Notes: generated from the letters alone by a model not told the origin. A stretch of DNA of 64,000 nucleotides from Acanthosepion esculentum (GCA_964036315.1 OZ038479.1:54848746-54912745); one strand, 5' to 3'. Positions 25,322 to 36,440 are shown, counted from the first letter of the stretch. A program made the numbers and translations.

Positions 25322-25974
25322 TTGTTTTGGCTAAAGAGAAAATCGTGATATTCATAAGAACTATTATTGAGAATTTAAATGAAAGCAAACATTCTTGAAT
25401 TTCCATCAAGGGAAGAGAAATATATGCTACAATATTCATGTAAAGATTGAGGACCTACATTTTCAAAAGCATCACAATGAATGTTAACTGTCAAAAAAGA
25501 AATATGTAGTTTGTCTTCTACAAAAGTACAGTGTTGTGTATGAGTAAATATTAGCGAGAAGCTCTAAACTTGTGAACTGTGCAAATTTTTTGATGATATA
25601 GTGTGACATATGGAAAAAGACATTGAAAAGAAATCATATTCTTATCAAGTTTTTGAATCAACATTTTCACAGAATTCATCTTTGGAAAATAGGAACACAC
25701 ACTGAAGACAAACCATACCATTGTGAAGTTTGTGGATATACCTCTTCACAGATGACAGATTTGGATCTAGTGTGCCATATGGAAACATATTGGAGAGAAA
25801 TCATATCATTGGGAAGATTATGAATGTGCATTTTTACAGAATCATCATTCGAGTTGCACATGGGAATGCACACTGAAGACAAAACATATTGAGAAGGTTG
25901 TGGATATACCTCTTCATGGAAATTGGGTTTGAAGCTACATATGAAAATACACACTGAAGAGAAACCTCGTTCTT
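25322..25974 (+). pseudogene. Leader and frame-broken first fingers, zinc-finger locus 2
   Basis: The leader is followed by an ATG at 25610 reading MEKDIEKKSYS, a typical start of octopus-style zinc-finger proteins. Its first finger has lost both Cys (Y and F) and stops within about 30 codons. In the neighbouring frame (from 25623) one finger with CEVC is present (about 25725-25790), then a stop at 25821. Another decayed finger without ligands lies at about 25805-25900. The same 5-bp deletion after the first finger occurs at locus 1. Confidence 0.6.
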
Positions 25975-26973
25975 GTGAAATTTGTGGATCAGGATTGTCA
26001 CAGAAATCATGTTTGGTGTACCATACGCCAACACACACTGGAGAGAAACCATACTCTTGTAAAGTTTGTGGGCTTGCACTTTTGCAGCTGTCCCATTTTG
26101 AACAACATTTGCACACACACTGCAAAGAAATCTGAAGCTTTCACATATACATTTTGGGGCAAGAAGTATTTGGATTACCATATGCGAACACACACTGGAG
26201 AAAAATCATATTCCTGTGAAGTTTGTGCATCTACATTTTTACTGAAATCTCATTTGATGTACCATATGCAAACACACACTGGAGAAAAACCATATTCTTG
26301 TGAAGTTTGTGGAGATGCCTTCTCATGGAAATCAGACTTGAAGCGGCATATGAAAATACACAATGAAGAGAAACTTCATTTTTGTGAAGTTTGTGGATCA
26401 GGTTTTTCACGGAAGTCATGTTTGAGACTTCACAAGCGAACACATACTGGAGAGAAACCATATTCTTGTTATGTTTGTGGATCTGCATTTTCACTGTCAT
26501 CTCATTTGAAGCGCCATATACAAACACATACTGGAGAGAAACCATATTCTTGTGAAGTTTGTGGATCTGCATTTTCACGGAAGTTATCTTTGGAGCGCCA
26601 TATGCGAACACACACGGGTGAGAAACCATATTCTTGTGAAGTTTGTGAATCTGCATTTTCACAGGTGTCACATTTAGAGCAACATTTGCGAATACACACT
26701 GGAGAAAAACCATATCCTTGTGAAATTTGTGAATCTGCATTTTCAGGAAAGTCATCTTTGAAGCGCCATATGCGAACACATACTGGAGAGAAACCATATT
26801 CTTGTGAAATTTGTGAATCTGCATTTTCATGGAAGTCATCTTTGGAGCGTCATATGCGAACACATACTGGAGAGAGACCATATTCTTGTGACATTTGTGG
26901 ATCTACATTTCCATGGAAGTCATCTTTGGAGCGCCATATGAAAACACACAGGATACAAAACATATCTGTGTAA
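25975..26973 (+). CDS. C2H2 zinc-finger protein, 9 intact fingers (locus 2)
   Basis: The best coding sequence in the window. After about 78 residues come nine complete C-x2-C-x12-H-x3-H fingers with TGEKP-like linkers; the last finger ends in MKTHRIQ and a stop soon follows. Helix residues (-1,2,3,6): LSHY, WSDR, RSCL, LSHR, RLSR, QSHQ, GSSR, WSSR, WSSR. DNA binding in the nucleus is expected from the family; no effector domain is visible. The N-terminal part is compromised. From 25923 to 26135 two fingers (CEIC and CKVC types) lie in another frame. A small deletion near 26130-26150, which also removed one finger's Cys pair ([16 protein letters not shown]), moves the array into this frame. 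The annotated Met is therefore an out-of-frame start of convenience, and the real start is unresolved. This is probably a terminal exon of a multi-exon gene, or a recent pseudogene with an intact C-terminal half. Confidence 0.7.
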   Translation: MKFVDQDCHRNHVWCTIRQHTLERNHTLVKFVGLHFCSCPILNNICTHTAKKSEAFTYTFWGKKYLDYHMRTHTGEKSYSCEVCASTFLLKSHLMYHMQTHTGEKPYSCEVCGDAFSWKSDLKRHMKIHNEEKLHFCEVCGSGFSRKSCLRLHKRTHTGEKPYSCYVCGSAFSLSSHLKRHIQTHTGEKPYSCEVCGSAFSRKLSLERHMRTHTGEKPYSCEVCESAFSQVSHLEQHLRIHTGEKPYPCEICESAFSGKSSLKRHMRTHTGEKPYSCEICESAFSWKSSLERHMRTHTGERPYSCDICGSTFPWKSSLERHMKTHRIQNISV

Positions 26974-27400
26974 ATTCTGTAGGACTCTGATTATAGAAAA
27001 TTCTACCTTACTGTATCAAGTGAAATGTTTACCAGAGAGAAACAATGTTATTGTGGAATTTGAATGTGTGTTAACACACTGAAGAGAAGCATGATGCACC
27101 ATACTGAAAATCACATTGGTGGAAAACATTCTTTTGGAATTTGTGGATCTGCATTTTCAAACAATATAAGTTTGGTGGTTTATATGCAATCACATCCTGG
27201 GAAGAAAATATACTCCTGTAATGTCAGGTTTGCTACACGATGTGTATACACTAGACAGAAGTCATATTCTTGTGAAGTGCATGGGTGACATTTTGAAAAT
27301 GTAATGGATTTAACAAATAGATTTTGTTGCTTCTCATGCAAGTCAGTATTTGATAAATTTCTCATTTAGTAATAAATATTATAACATACAATCCATATTT
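26974..27400 (+). pseudogene. Decayed 3' fingers and 3' flank of zinc-finger locus 2
   Basis: After the stop, finger-like remnants continue (for example FGICGSAFSNNISL at about 27130-27170) without complete ligands, matching 12640-13100 beside locus 1. 'aataaatatt' at about 27370 could serve as a poly(A) signal, but in such AT-rich DNA this is weak. Confidence 0.55.
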
Positions 27401-28147
27401 TTATTAAGTATATAAGTGAACTTTCTTATGAAATATAAGAAGAAATTTCAACAAAAATTCACGACTAAAATGTAAGAATCTATATTTTCACTGCAATTTG
27501 CATTGAAAGCATAAGGGCAAAACACAGCACAAGAGAAAATATAATGCGTATTAACTCCATGGAGCCCTGTTAAAAATTTATACATGCAGATGCGAACAGG
27601 TGAAATCAAAAGATTTAGGGTTTTATTTTTTGTACATGAATGAAATAAAGCCATATATTTATGGATGAAGTAAATATAGATTTCGACTTATTTTATATAA
27701 CTAAATTATTAAGAAAACTTCTTTTCAGGTCCTTTGAATGCAACGTGTTAAAACATTTGAGATATTTGCTTGAAGTGAACACATTATTATATGAACAAAA
27801 TTTCACAGTTTTTGATCTTTATGCGCAGTTGTTAATTTTATTCTAATTGTCAATATGACCAGCAATGAGCAACACTAAAGCAGACAGAGCAGGAGCAAAT
27901 AAACATATTTGCTTTAACATTGTCAGAAAAGTACATACATACACATGATGACACTTGGTAATTGTATGATACACAAAATATAAGATGGTGAGTGTGTTTC
28001 TATTTCTGACCTTCCCATCATCTAAAGATTCAATGTGACCAGAGATAAACAAGCCTAAAGCAGACAAGGCAAGATCAAATAAATATATTTGCATTAACAC
28101 TGTCAAAAATGCACTACAGTTGCATACAATGACAGTTTCATTGTGTT
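27401..28147. other. AT-rich interval with repeat fragments
   Basis: No gene recognised. 'cgtgttaaaacatttgagat' near 27740 is a fragment of the SINE-like family at 10454. Two similar segments, 'atatgaccag.aatgagcaa..ctaaagcagacag' at about 27852 and 28035 (period about 180 bp), form a small direct duplication on which the 130-residue minus frame depends; that frame shows no known motif. Confidence 0.45.
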
Positions 28148-28332
28148 CACCTGATCTCACGTTATTTCGTGCCTGAAGAAACCTCCAACTTAAGTTGTTC
28201 CAGAAGCCTTGTCCAGACTTAATCACAATGGACAAAGTGTCACAAAATATTCAGAGAACGGTTGATAACTGCATGACAAATATATTTCCACATGAAGAAT
28301 ATATATTTCTGCCTGAAGAAATGATAAAGGTA
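28148..28332 (+). repeat. 185-bp dispersed repeat, copy 1
   Basis: Nearly identical to 33302-33488: both start 'ctgatctcacgt' and contain 'gttccagaagccttgtccag' and 'gacaaagtgtcacaaaatat'. The sequence that follows here, 'gtcccaatcctcataaatat', has its own partner at about 30677. Function unknown; probably part of a transposable element. Confidence 0.65.
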
Positions 28333-28535
28333 TGTCCCAATCCTCATAAATATGTTTGACACAGATTTAGTTCATTTGTAAAAAACACTCTTTAGGTCTC
28401 AAATAATATTACAAAATAAAGTTAAGTTTTTGTCTTAATACATTGTCATAAATTAACATTTTCATCATGTGACCCTATTTGGTTTAGAAAGAAAACATTA
28501 TTACTAAATATTTTTTTTTTTTTTTTTTGCTTTTT

Positions 28536-28655
28536 AAAACATTTTTAGTTAAATACTTTTTTTGATGTGAACAACAAAGATTTAAAGGCATTTTAAGCCT
28601 TTAGATCTTTGTTGTTCACATTAAAAAAATCTATTTAACTAAAAAAATGTTATAA
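28536..28655. repeat. Hairpin of about 58-bp arms
   Basis: The left arm ends '...tgtgaacaacaaagatttaa' and the right arm begins with its inverse ('gcctttagatctttgttgtt' onward). The arms run from 'ttttaaaacattt' to 'aaatgttataaaa' with only a few mismatches and a loop of about 7 nt. A single arm occurs near 10893-10935. This is compatible with a short foldback or MITE. Confidence 0.65.
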
Positions 28656-28659
28656 AAAG

Positions 28660-28790
28660 TCATGAAAAAACATGTTCAAAATGTCTAACACCTCTGATAA
28701 TATCCTCAGAGATTGCTATATGTCTTCATTATACCAATATGTGAGGCATACAGGGACCAACAGTAAGCAACATACAAAAGTGAATCAAAG
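28660..28790 (+). repeat. Local dispersed repeat (SINE-like), copy 4, inverted
   Basis: The reverse complement matches 11575-11690: 'tgttgcttactgttggtcc', then 'attggtataatgaag', then '.tatcagaggt.tt'. It directly abuts the hairpin at 28536-28655. Confidence 0.5.
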
Positions 28791-28964
28791 AAAAGGACTA
28801 CAGCAATGATCAAGGGTCTCAGCAACTTTTATCAACATTTAATTTGTTTAAGTTAAATCGTTTATCATCAATTATAATAATATACATTGTGTATCTGTTT
28901 ATTTTTCTTAAAAAAAAACTGAACACATGGAATGATTTAATGCTATTTAAAAGCAGTCATTTTT

Positions 28965-30055
28965 TGTTTTTTTCATCTCTGCGAAGGTTAGAATAATTCA
29001 GTGCTGAAACAACAATAAAAAGAAATACACATTGGCGAAATTCGGAGACACTGAATAGAGATGGCAGAAATGTCTTACATTGTCAAATGCAATGCATAGT
29101 TTTTGCAAAAGAAATTAATTCTTGCAGTTACTCATTCCAATGTCACTCATTAAGAAAGAGAAGATCCTCGTTGCAGAGTTGGAAATTTCTCCTGATCATG
29201 TAAAAGGAAATCTTAAATTTTCATCCTATTTTAACATATTTTAACAAAGAACTCCTACACCTTCAGATTTTCCACGTAATTTTTTGCTTGTATGGCTGAA
29301 AAGCTGAACACCTCTGAATAAGAATATGTTTCTATTTTAAGATCAGCCTTTTTTTTATGCACCAGCTTACTGATTCTTATACAAACCAATTTTCTTGTCA
29401 GAATAAAATTTCTATGTTGACTTTAAATTCTAGCAGGCATACCAAATTGTATTAAGCATGGAGACGGCTAGTAATTACATTTTTACTTCAGTGACATGTA
29501 CACTGGGAAACTCTTTTGTTACTACATTGTGTTAAGACAATGTGCTCTCTGTGTAGAAATTAAGAAAGTAGAAGTAGATCAACTACATTGTTGGCCTCAT
29601 AGGCACCTCTTCATTTATGCCTTTATTCTTTTTTTTAGAAAAGAAACATCAGTCTCCATACAAGGTGGGACTTAACGAGATTCAGAAACAACAGAGAATT
29701 TCTTTAAACCAAAGGCGATGAGTGATGATAGAAAAATCATCAGTTCTAGTGGTGAAGTCTTATAAATTAAGTCACTAAAATTAGTTCTAGCAGGCATGTG
29801 ATAGTATAGTTTGATAGTATACCAAGAGAGATGTGACACTATTAAGACACTGGGTGAGTTAAGAGATGAGGTAGGATTTTATTAAAATTCAGAAAGTTTG
29901 TTTTCTTCCATGAATAAACCATGAAAAACGGGAATAGCACTGACTTGAAGTAAAATTATTATTTTAATTTATTATTTTGAGGAATCGAGCTGAAAATGAC
30001 ATCTAGATAATTTAAACCCATGAGGGATGGGGAGAGGTGGTGTAATAATATTCAA
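28965..30055 (+). repeat. Second copy of the 1.2-kb unit, permuted order
   Basis: 28965-29470 corresponds to 8835-9360, and 29515-30055 to 8215-8830. The B-A order, against A-B at 8 kb, is what two different windows of one tandem array would give. The B segments look over 95% identical by eye, so this duplication is younger than most repeats here. Confidence 0.65.
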
Positions 30056-30930
30056 ATCAGTGGAGGGTTTTACTTAGAGCCAAAATGGAGACATTGATCG
30101 ATATTTAAAATGCAGATTATGGAAAATTTCCCGCAGACCCTAAATCAAGAAGGGAAGTCGGTCAAGAGATAAAATGATGGCTTCTGACTGATTCCTTTGT
30201 ATACTTGAAAGCCATCTGGTAAATTTCATGATCAAGGCTAGGTTAAGGAATTTTGCCGATGAGCAGTAAAATGATAATATTTTTAAGGTTTTTGGGAAGG
30301 AAGGCAAAATTAAAAAATTTGTTTTATTTACTTGTCAAAAGAAGGAGAAAGTACAAATCTTGAAAGAAATTTCATTTCTTTAGATAATAACCAAATCTTG
30401 AGTATCATAAGCCATAGTTTTGCTGAAGAAGATATCGACCAAAACAGCTGGTAATTGTCTATGGTTGAGGAATTTCATTAATGATAATTAAAATGAATAA
30501 TTTGAAGCTAAGCCATGCCTGTTCACCCATACAGTCAAAAAATCATATTTGTCAAAATGACAACCGAAGTGAAAGGCCTAGGTAGAATTCCAAGGGAGGT
30601 GGAGGAATTACCTATGCACCTTGGGCAGTATTGGTATGAGGTAGTTATGTACTGTACCTATGAACACTAATGGGTATGGCCCAATCCTTATAAATACGTT
30701 GGACACTATTGTAAGTGGAGGGTAATATGCTGTCTAATTAGCCTATTGCCTATTTTTTCATTAGCGGAATTACGACCAGCGTTACTGCTTTTGAGAAGTG
30801 ACTGTTTGAATTGATAAGTTTATTTTTTGTTACTTTTGATTTTCTAAAACCGTTTTCAATTTTTTCAGTTTTTGGTTGTTTTTGGTACATATTATTATTT
30901 ATACACTTTTTTCGTTTCTTTTCTGTTTCT
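30056..30930. other. Noncoding interval, nothing recognised
   Basis: No supported gene. 'tatggcccaatccttataaa' at about 30675 repeats the sequence after the 185-bp repeat at 28333 and contains a TATA-like core, so a shared promoter-bearing element is possible. Confidence 0.4.
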
Positions 30931-30934
30931 TTTC

Positions 30935-32870
30935 TGTTCGTATTTTGACCCTCCCGCTGTTTTTATTTACCGAAAAGGTGACAGGGGCCAAGATAAACTG
31001 CGACAAGTCGTCCGGCTTGCAGTTAGGTGCCTGGAAGGGGGTCGATCTTCCGGGCTGCTTCGGTTGGACGAACGGTCCTATCGGCATTCATGGAGTGTGG
31101 TTTGGACCCGACCTCAAGCTGGAGAAAAATTGGTCTGAAGTACGAGGAAAGGTCGACGCTGCCGGTCAGACGGCGTCGACGGAGGTTGTCCGTGAAGAGT
31201 AGGGCGTAGGCGTGTGCTACATACGTTTTCCCGATTGTCCTTTATCGATTGTCCGTACTCCCGCTCTGTAAAGACAATAGGAAGCCGCTCGAGCGCTCGC
31301 TATCCTCCGTTTTGTGCAGGGGACGCAAGCATCAGGTCGACAGAGCAATCTGTGCACAACGTCCGTGTGATGGGGGGCTGCGAATGCCACACGTGGCGAG
31401 CCACAAACTTGCCTCGAGGTTGGCCTTCCTCCGCCGCGCATTAACAGGAGATTCGATTATGGCGGGGATTGTTAGGGACGCGTTCCCTTGCCTTGCTATC
31501 ACCCCCCCCCCCCATCTCGCGGATTGAGCTCCGTCGTAAACCGCGGGATCAATCGGATTTCCTTGACGATCATTCCTCGGTCCAGTGACCTTTCACAGCC
31601 TAGGAAGGTCTTCTATCATTATTTTGTGGAGGGGGTCGCGAAGGATCCTCTGCGTGAGCGGCTCAACTTGTTGGAGGTGGAGTTTCGCTCTTTCTGGTCT
31701 TGGGCGCCAGCGGCGGATTGCCTCAATAACCCTGAGTTTTCGCTTATCTGGCGATTGGCTCGGAATCGGCTTCCTCTCAATGGCAAGGCCTTCATATGGG
31801 GCTTGGCGGATTTGTCAGACTATGAACGGTGTGACCTTGGTTTAGAAGAAACGGCTTCGCACGCCTTCTACCATTGTCATTGGGTCCGCCCCTTATGGGA
31901 CCATGTCGGCGAGTTGACGGCTCGTCTCGCTCCCGAAAAGCTCGTACTCATTGATCGCGCATACTCGTGTGACAATGTGTCGCTCCCATATTCTGCTGTG
32001 AAACAGATGGTGTTTCTTACGCTGCTGGCTACGGCTCGAATTGTGATTTGTACGACACGACAGGAGGAAGTCTTGCGAGGCAACCGTCTATCTCATCAGG
32101 ATCTAATCCGATTCTTTGAGCATCAGCTCAAGATGGAGATTAGAACTGATAGAAAACGCTTACATTTGACAGTCTTCAGCGAAAGGTGGGTGACTGAGGC
32201 GAGCTTGGTTCTTCTAGGTCAACCTACGTCACATCGGGGTTGTTTCCTGCGGAGCCCTCTCCTTGGTTAGATTAGACAAGCTTTTGTGTACCTAGTTAAT
32301 GTGAATGTTGTTCCTGACCTGTTCCCGGATGTCTCTTTGATTATGATCCAAGTTGAGATTCCCAACCTCCCTAGTTTGTTTTGGCCCCCTTTTTATCTCG
32401 AGTGGATCAGCTTTTTATTTCCCATGTCCGTATATTTTCTCCTTTCCCACTCCCTTAGCGAGAGAGCCTCTTGATTTTGTCCAATGGGCAGAATACAACG
32501 GCCTCTCATTTTGAGGGTTAGACGGGCCCTACTAACATCAGTTATGTTTAGTTTGATTTGTGTTAATATTTTAGTTTGTTATTGGGTTCGTCTCCCTCCC
32601 CTCTGATTTTATTCATCCATAAATTTTTAAGTACAAATTTTATAATCATTAAATTTTCATGGGATGGGGTGCGTTTTGTAGGACCCCCTCGAGAGGATGC
32701 AGTATTATGGTGTATGGAGGATTGATTGGTGACGGACGGGTTTTTGTGGTGAATGAGCAAATTGTAACGAGTGAATGGGTCGTGAATCGGATTAGCTAGG
32801 TATAATATAGTGACGACCGGCCTCAACCCCCCCCCCACTCTGGCCACGTGTTGTAATTGTATTTTAATTA
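30935..32870 (+). mobile_element. 5'-truncated LINE with RT C-terminus, zf-RVT knuckle and 3' UTR
   Basis: The best LINE copy here. It begins inside the RT thumb region (VTGAKINCDKSSGLQLGAWK at about 30978, GPIGIHGVWFGP at about 31075). It continues in a second frame (GGLRMPHVASHKLASRL, about 31375), then crosses a C run at about 31501-31510 into a third stretch ending at 32270. The 3' UTR runs to about 32870 with a C run at about 32829. A decayed homologue lies at 6665-8010. It resembles Tx1/L1-like non-LTR elements with a zf-RVT knuckle; the clade is a guess. GC content is much higher than the surroundings, consistent with a fairly recent insertion. Confidence 0.75.
31500..32270 (+). pseudogene. 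LINE ORF2 C-terminal segment (zf-RVT)
   Basis: An open stretch of about 255 codons covering the C-terminal part of the RT polyprotein. It includes FYHYFVEGVAKDPLRERL (residues about 42-59), a knuckle of the form YERCDLGLEETASHAFYHC (about residues 131-149) and a conserved helical tail (FFEHQLKMEIRTDRKRLH). In family members the knuckle is C-x2-C-x9-H-x4-C. Here the first Cys is Tyr (a tgt-to-tat type change), whereas the older 7-kb copy keeps it. The upstream RT is in other frames, so no complete polyprotein can be made. The related minus-strand copy at 39821-40447 keeps CMRC. Confidence 0.75.
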
Positions 32871-33301
32871 CAATAAATATCAATACGCTGTCTAAGTAGT
32901 CCACCACTAGCAGTGGTTTATCTACTTCACACCGCTGGCAAGTATTGAATTTTGTTAATGTTATTAACATTACCATTTCATTTCCAAACTCTGTTTTGGT
33001 TATTCCGTATTAAGTAACCTTTTCTAGGTAACAACAGGTACCAATACGAGAAGGAAGGATTTAGGGTGGACTGATATTCTGCTACCACTACTCTTTGGAG
33101 GAGTGGCCTCTCCAAGACTGGGCATGCAATTAATTTCTCGGAGTCAAACAAAGAACTCTCTGTGGAAATTAGGGTTATCACCAAAATCCCAAACCACATC
33201 AGTTCCCATACCAGTTTTGGACAGAGGTTCATATAAGCAAAAAAGACGAAGCGACCAACATAACAGTTATAACAGACCCCAGATGAGAGACGATTGCTTC
33301 A

Positions 33302-33488
33302 CCTGATCTCACGTGATTTCCTGCCTGAAGAAACCTCCCACCTAAGTTGTTCCAGAAGCCTTGTCCAGACTTATTCACAACGGACAAAGTGTCACAAAAT
33401 ATTCAAAGAGGGGAGGGTCGATAACTCTGCATGACGAATATATTTCCGTATGAAGAATATATATTCCTGCTTGAAGAACCGATAATGT
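33302..33488 (+). repeat. 185-bp dispersed repeat, copy 2
   Basis: Partner of 28148-28332. Similarity stops abruptly at about 33488 just before 'tactactatggtg', giving a sharp boundary with the promoter-like segment that follows. Confidence 0.65.
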
Positions 33489-33539
33489 GTACTACTATGG
33501 TGATTATCATCACCATCATACACATACATACATACAGAT

Positions 33540-33720
33540 CATACAAGCATTCATTGGCTAATCTCCTCAAAACTAGCTCACTGATTGGTCAATTCCGACC
33601 AATCAGATCGCCTGCATGCGAGGAATTATATTTCCTGCACACTAAGCAGGGAGCCTGTCATGGGATACACCACAATATATAAACAAAACACGAGTATGCC
33701 TTCTCTCTCCGTTTTATCTT
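33540..33720 (+). promoter_or_regulatory. Promoter-like cluster: inverted CCAAT boxes and TATA box
   Basis: 'ctgattggtc' (33581-33590) and its perfect inverse 'gaccaatcag' (33597-33606) form a CCAAT-box palindrome around a 6-nt centre. Another 'attggctaat' lies at 33552-33561. A TATA box 'tatataaac' is at 33676, and a pyrimidine-rich stretch starts at about 33700 ('ccttctctctccgttttatc'), a plausible initiator zone. The architecture is that of a Pol II core promoter, perhaps of an LTR or a DNA transposon. No downstream reading frame is recognisable, so the transcript is unknown. Confidence 0.4.
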
Positions 33721-35700
33721 TCGTCTCCTTCCTTGCTGTCAAAATGTGATCTTCAAGAATTCTCGTCTTGACCTTGCGGTCAGATGTTAAAGAACATTAC
33801 CAACATTCACGCAAGTACAAACTCTTAACTCTTCTAAACTCTACCAACTTTTCCAATTCACATTTCCTAACATGCAACAAGAACTTTATTCTTCTAAAAC
33901 TACAGTTTAATAATTAATTCAACTTCGTGAGCTCCGGTACAAATATTTCCCAAGTCTAAGAGACGTAATTCTATCAAACCTTTAGCTTATATGCATATAC
34001 ATCAAAACACAAATAAATTCAAATGTTGTTTTGAACCATTACATTCTTTCTTGTATTTTATGCTACGTGCTATTTTACGTCAAATATAAATTGCATGTGA
34101 CCGCCAAATTTTGTTTTTCTTGTGTCAACAACGGGTGACCACCATATGGGAAATTTGAGTGTCTTTTTGCGATGAAAAAACACATTGGATTGGAATTTCT
34201 TGATAAAATCAGATAATTGTCAGATTGTAATGAAATTTATTTTAAACGTTTCCTTTTTTTTTAATATTTTTTTTCCTCGTCATTTAAGAAATTTCGAGAA
34301 TTTTTTCTGTAGCCCTTCTTAAGAATAAGTTCTTCGCAAATAAATCAATATTCAATAGAGAAAATCTGCATATATCATAAAAGAAAAACATTACTTAATT
34401 AGAATTGCTTTTAGTTTTAAGGGACACTGTTGTCTTAAGAAAAAAAATCGATGAATAATTAATTTTTAACAAGAAATTTTTCATTATTTCCAAATTTAAT
34501 TAGAATATAAAACTTTTTTTTTTTTTATTGATTTGTATCGGTCAACTGATATTGCTATTAAATAAATAAAATTGATTTATTTACTAATTGGAAAAGCTTA
34601 CTTACTACAATTCAGCAATTTAAATACTTTAAACTTTTTTATATATTTTTTTAACTACCCAGTAATTGAAAAGATATGACTCATACAACTTGGATTTTAT
34701 CTAAATCTTTATTTACCACATGCTAAAGCTAACACTAAACACAAGAGCTAATTAACACACGGCAATAGGAGTGTGCTTGTCGTCAGGCGACGACCAGTAT
34801 ATCAACATGATGTTGATAGAAGTATTAATTACAGTAATGGTAATCTTTAAAATTTTAAGCATTTTTATTGATTTTTAGTTACTTTAGCTTTCCTTTATAG
34901 TTTTCTTTTATTTACGATGCCTGTTGAGAAAATGTGAGAAAATTATCAATAAATTTTACCTTTAACGATAATGTCGTGTATGGACGCCCGTATTTACAAG
35001 AATCGGCGCGTCAATACACACAAAAAATTCAAAATTCTTTTTAAAATACTGGGGGTCGTTGAATTGTTGTAAGTTTACTTTTTTTTTTAATTTAATAACA
35101 ATATCGCGACCCCTAAAAACGTAAATTTTTTTTTAAAGATTTAAAAATTCTTCCAATTAATTTTTTTAAAAATTCTTTTAAAATATTCATTATTCATTGA
35201 AAATTCTTTTTTTTAGTAAGACTAAAAAGTGTTCGTCATACATTTTTATTCACTTTTAAAATAATGTTTTAGTTTTATTTCATTTTTTTATTTTACAATT
35301 CAAAGAATTTTTGTAACTGGGGTCCTACTTGACCCCCCCCCCCTCGCAGATGACATAAATTCTTATCCTTTTAAACATTAAGTGCTACAAAAACGCATTT
35401 AGAATAAAATTTGGAATTAAAACTAAAATATAAGTATCAAGAATTACTTTTCTTTTTAGTTTTTAAATATGATATTTTAAAAACCTTCCTTAGGTACAGC
35501 ATTTTTTTTAGGTACTGTGCCCACTTAGTTTTTACAAGTTTATAAAAATATATGAACCAATTACATGCAATATTTATTATTTACTATATTACAACAAAAT
35601 AACGATGAAAACAATTTTTTTTATTTATGAATTTATAAAATTTCCTTAAACAAAATATTTAAATAACTCGTAATTTTTTACGTGTTATCTACCTGCTCGC
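33721..35700. other. AT-rich noncoding interval
   Basis: No gene. Contains homopolymer T and A runs, a C run at about 35333-35344, and segments of the AT-rich repeat family (for example 34920-35290, similar in style to 4380-4730 and 20120-20420). Confidence 0.5.
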
Positions 35701-35730
35701 CTCTGTACCAATAGGAGTGATGCTCTTTGA

Positions 35731-35769
35731 ATGACATCACGCCGTAGTTCTCCTACGGTGTGATGTCAT
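35731..35769. repeat. 17-bp stem hairpin with CRE-like arms
   Basis: 'atgacatcacgccgtag' and 'ctacggtgtgatgtcat' pair with one mismatch around a 5-nt loop. Each arm contains a TGACATCA / TGATGTCA sequence one base from a CRE. It lies beside the large foldback at 35905. Confidence 0.6.
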
Positions 35770-35904
35770 CATAATAAAGATATTATAATATATAATAAAG
35801 ACGGTGGCAATCCACCATCTTGTTTCTAATAGGTGAAAAAAAATGCATAACCCCAGTTCCATAAGTATGAATTTTATTAAAATTCTAAAAGTAGCCTTTT
35901 CAAG

Positions 35905-36440
35905 CAATAAAAAATTCGATAAATTTGCACATTAAGCCGCAGAAACCAATTGTAATGAAAATTTCCATTCTGGTGCAAATTTGCATGCTTATTTCGAAAA
36001 TAACAATAAAAGAAAACTGTAGGAGTTATCGACAATATAATTTGGGATTCATTCGTCTCGCGGCTACAGCCTGACCGCCATTACTGGCGTCGTTTACATG
36101 CGTGATTAGTAATGCGCGAAAGTTTCACTGGTCTTGATTACTGCGCAATGCACGAACTTTAAATTAAATTTCGCAGATTGTGCAGTAATGAAGACTAGTA
36201 AAAAGTCCGTTAACTAAATATGCTTCCGCGCATTACTTTCGAGGCAAATAAACAACACCAGTAATGGTGGCCGGGCTAGACGCGAATAAAGCTGAACTTA
36301 TATTGTCAATATCTCCTAAAGAGTTTTCTTTCCCACCCTTTATTGTTATTTTGGAATTAATCAGGCAATTTCACACCAGAATGGAAATTTTCATTATAGT
36401 TGGTTGCTTAATGTGCAAATTTACAAAAATGTCTGATTGC
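35905..36440. mobile_element. Large foldback element, about 535 bp
   Basis: The left arm (about 35905-36120) and right arm (about 36230-36440) are inverted copies. Anchors are 'atttgcacattaag' with its inverse at 36408-36423, 'tgaaaatttccattctgg' with its inverse near 36380, 'ggagttatcgacaatata' with its inverse near 36305, and 'gccattactggcgtcgttta' with its inverse at 36252. A second member is at 54905-55345 and a partial one near 1945. No coding capacity. Probably a foldback DNA transposon or MITE. Confidence 0.7.

Noticed and set aside
33436..33700. TATA-containing region as the 5' LTR of a full retrotransposon
   Set aside because: No matching second LTR, primer-binding site or pol sequence is visible downstream.
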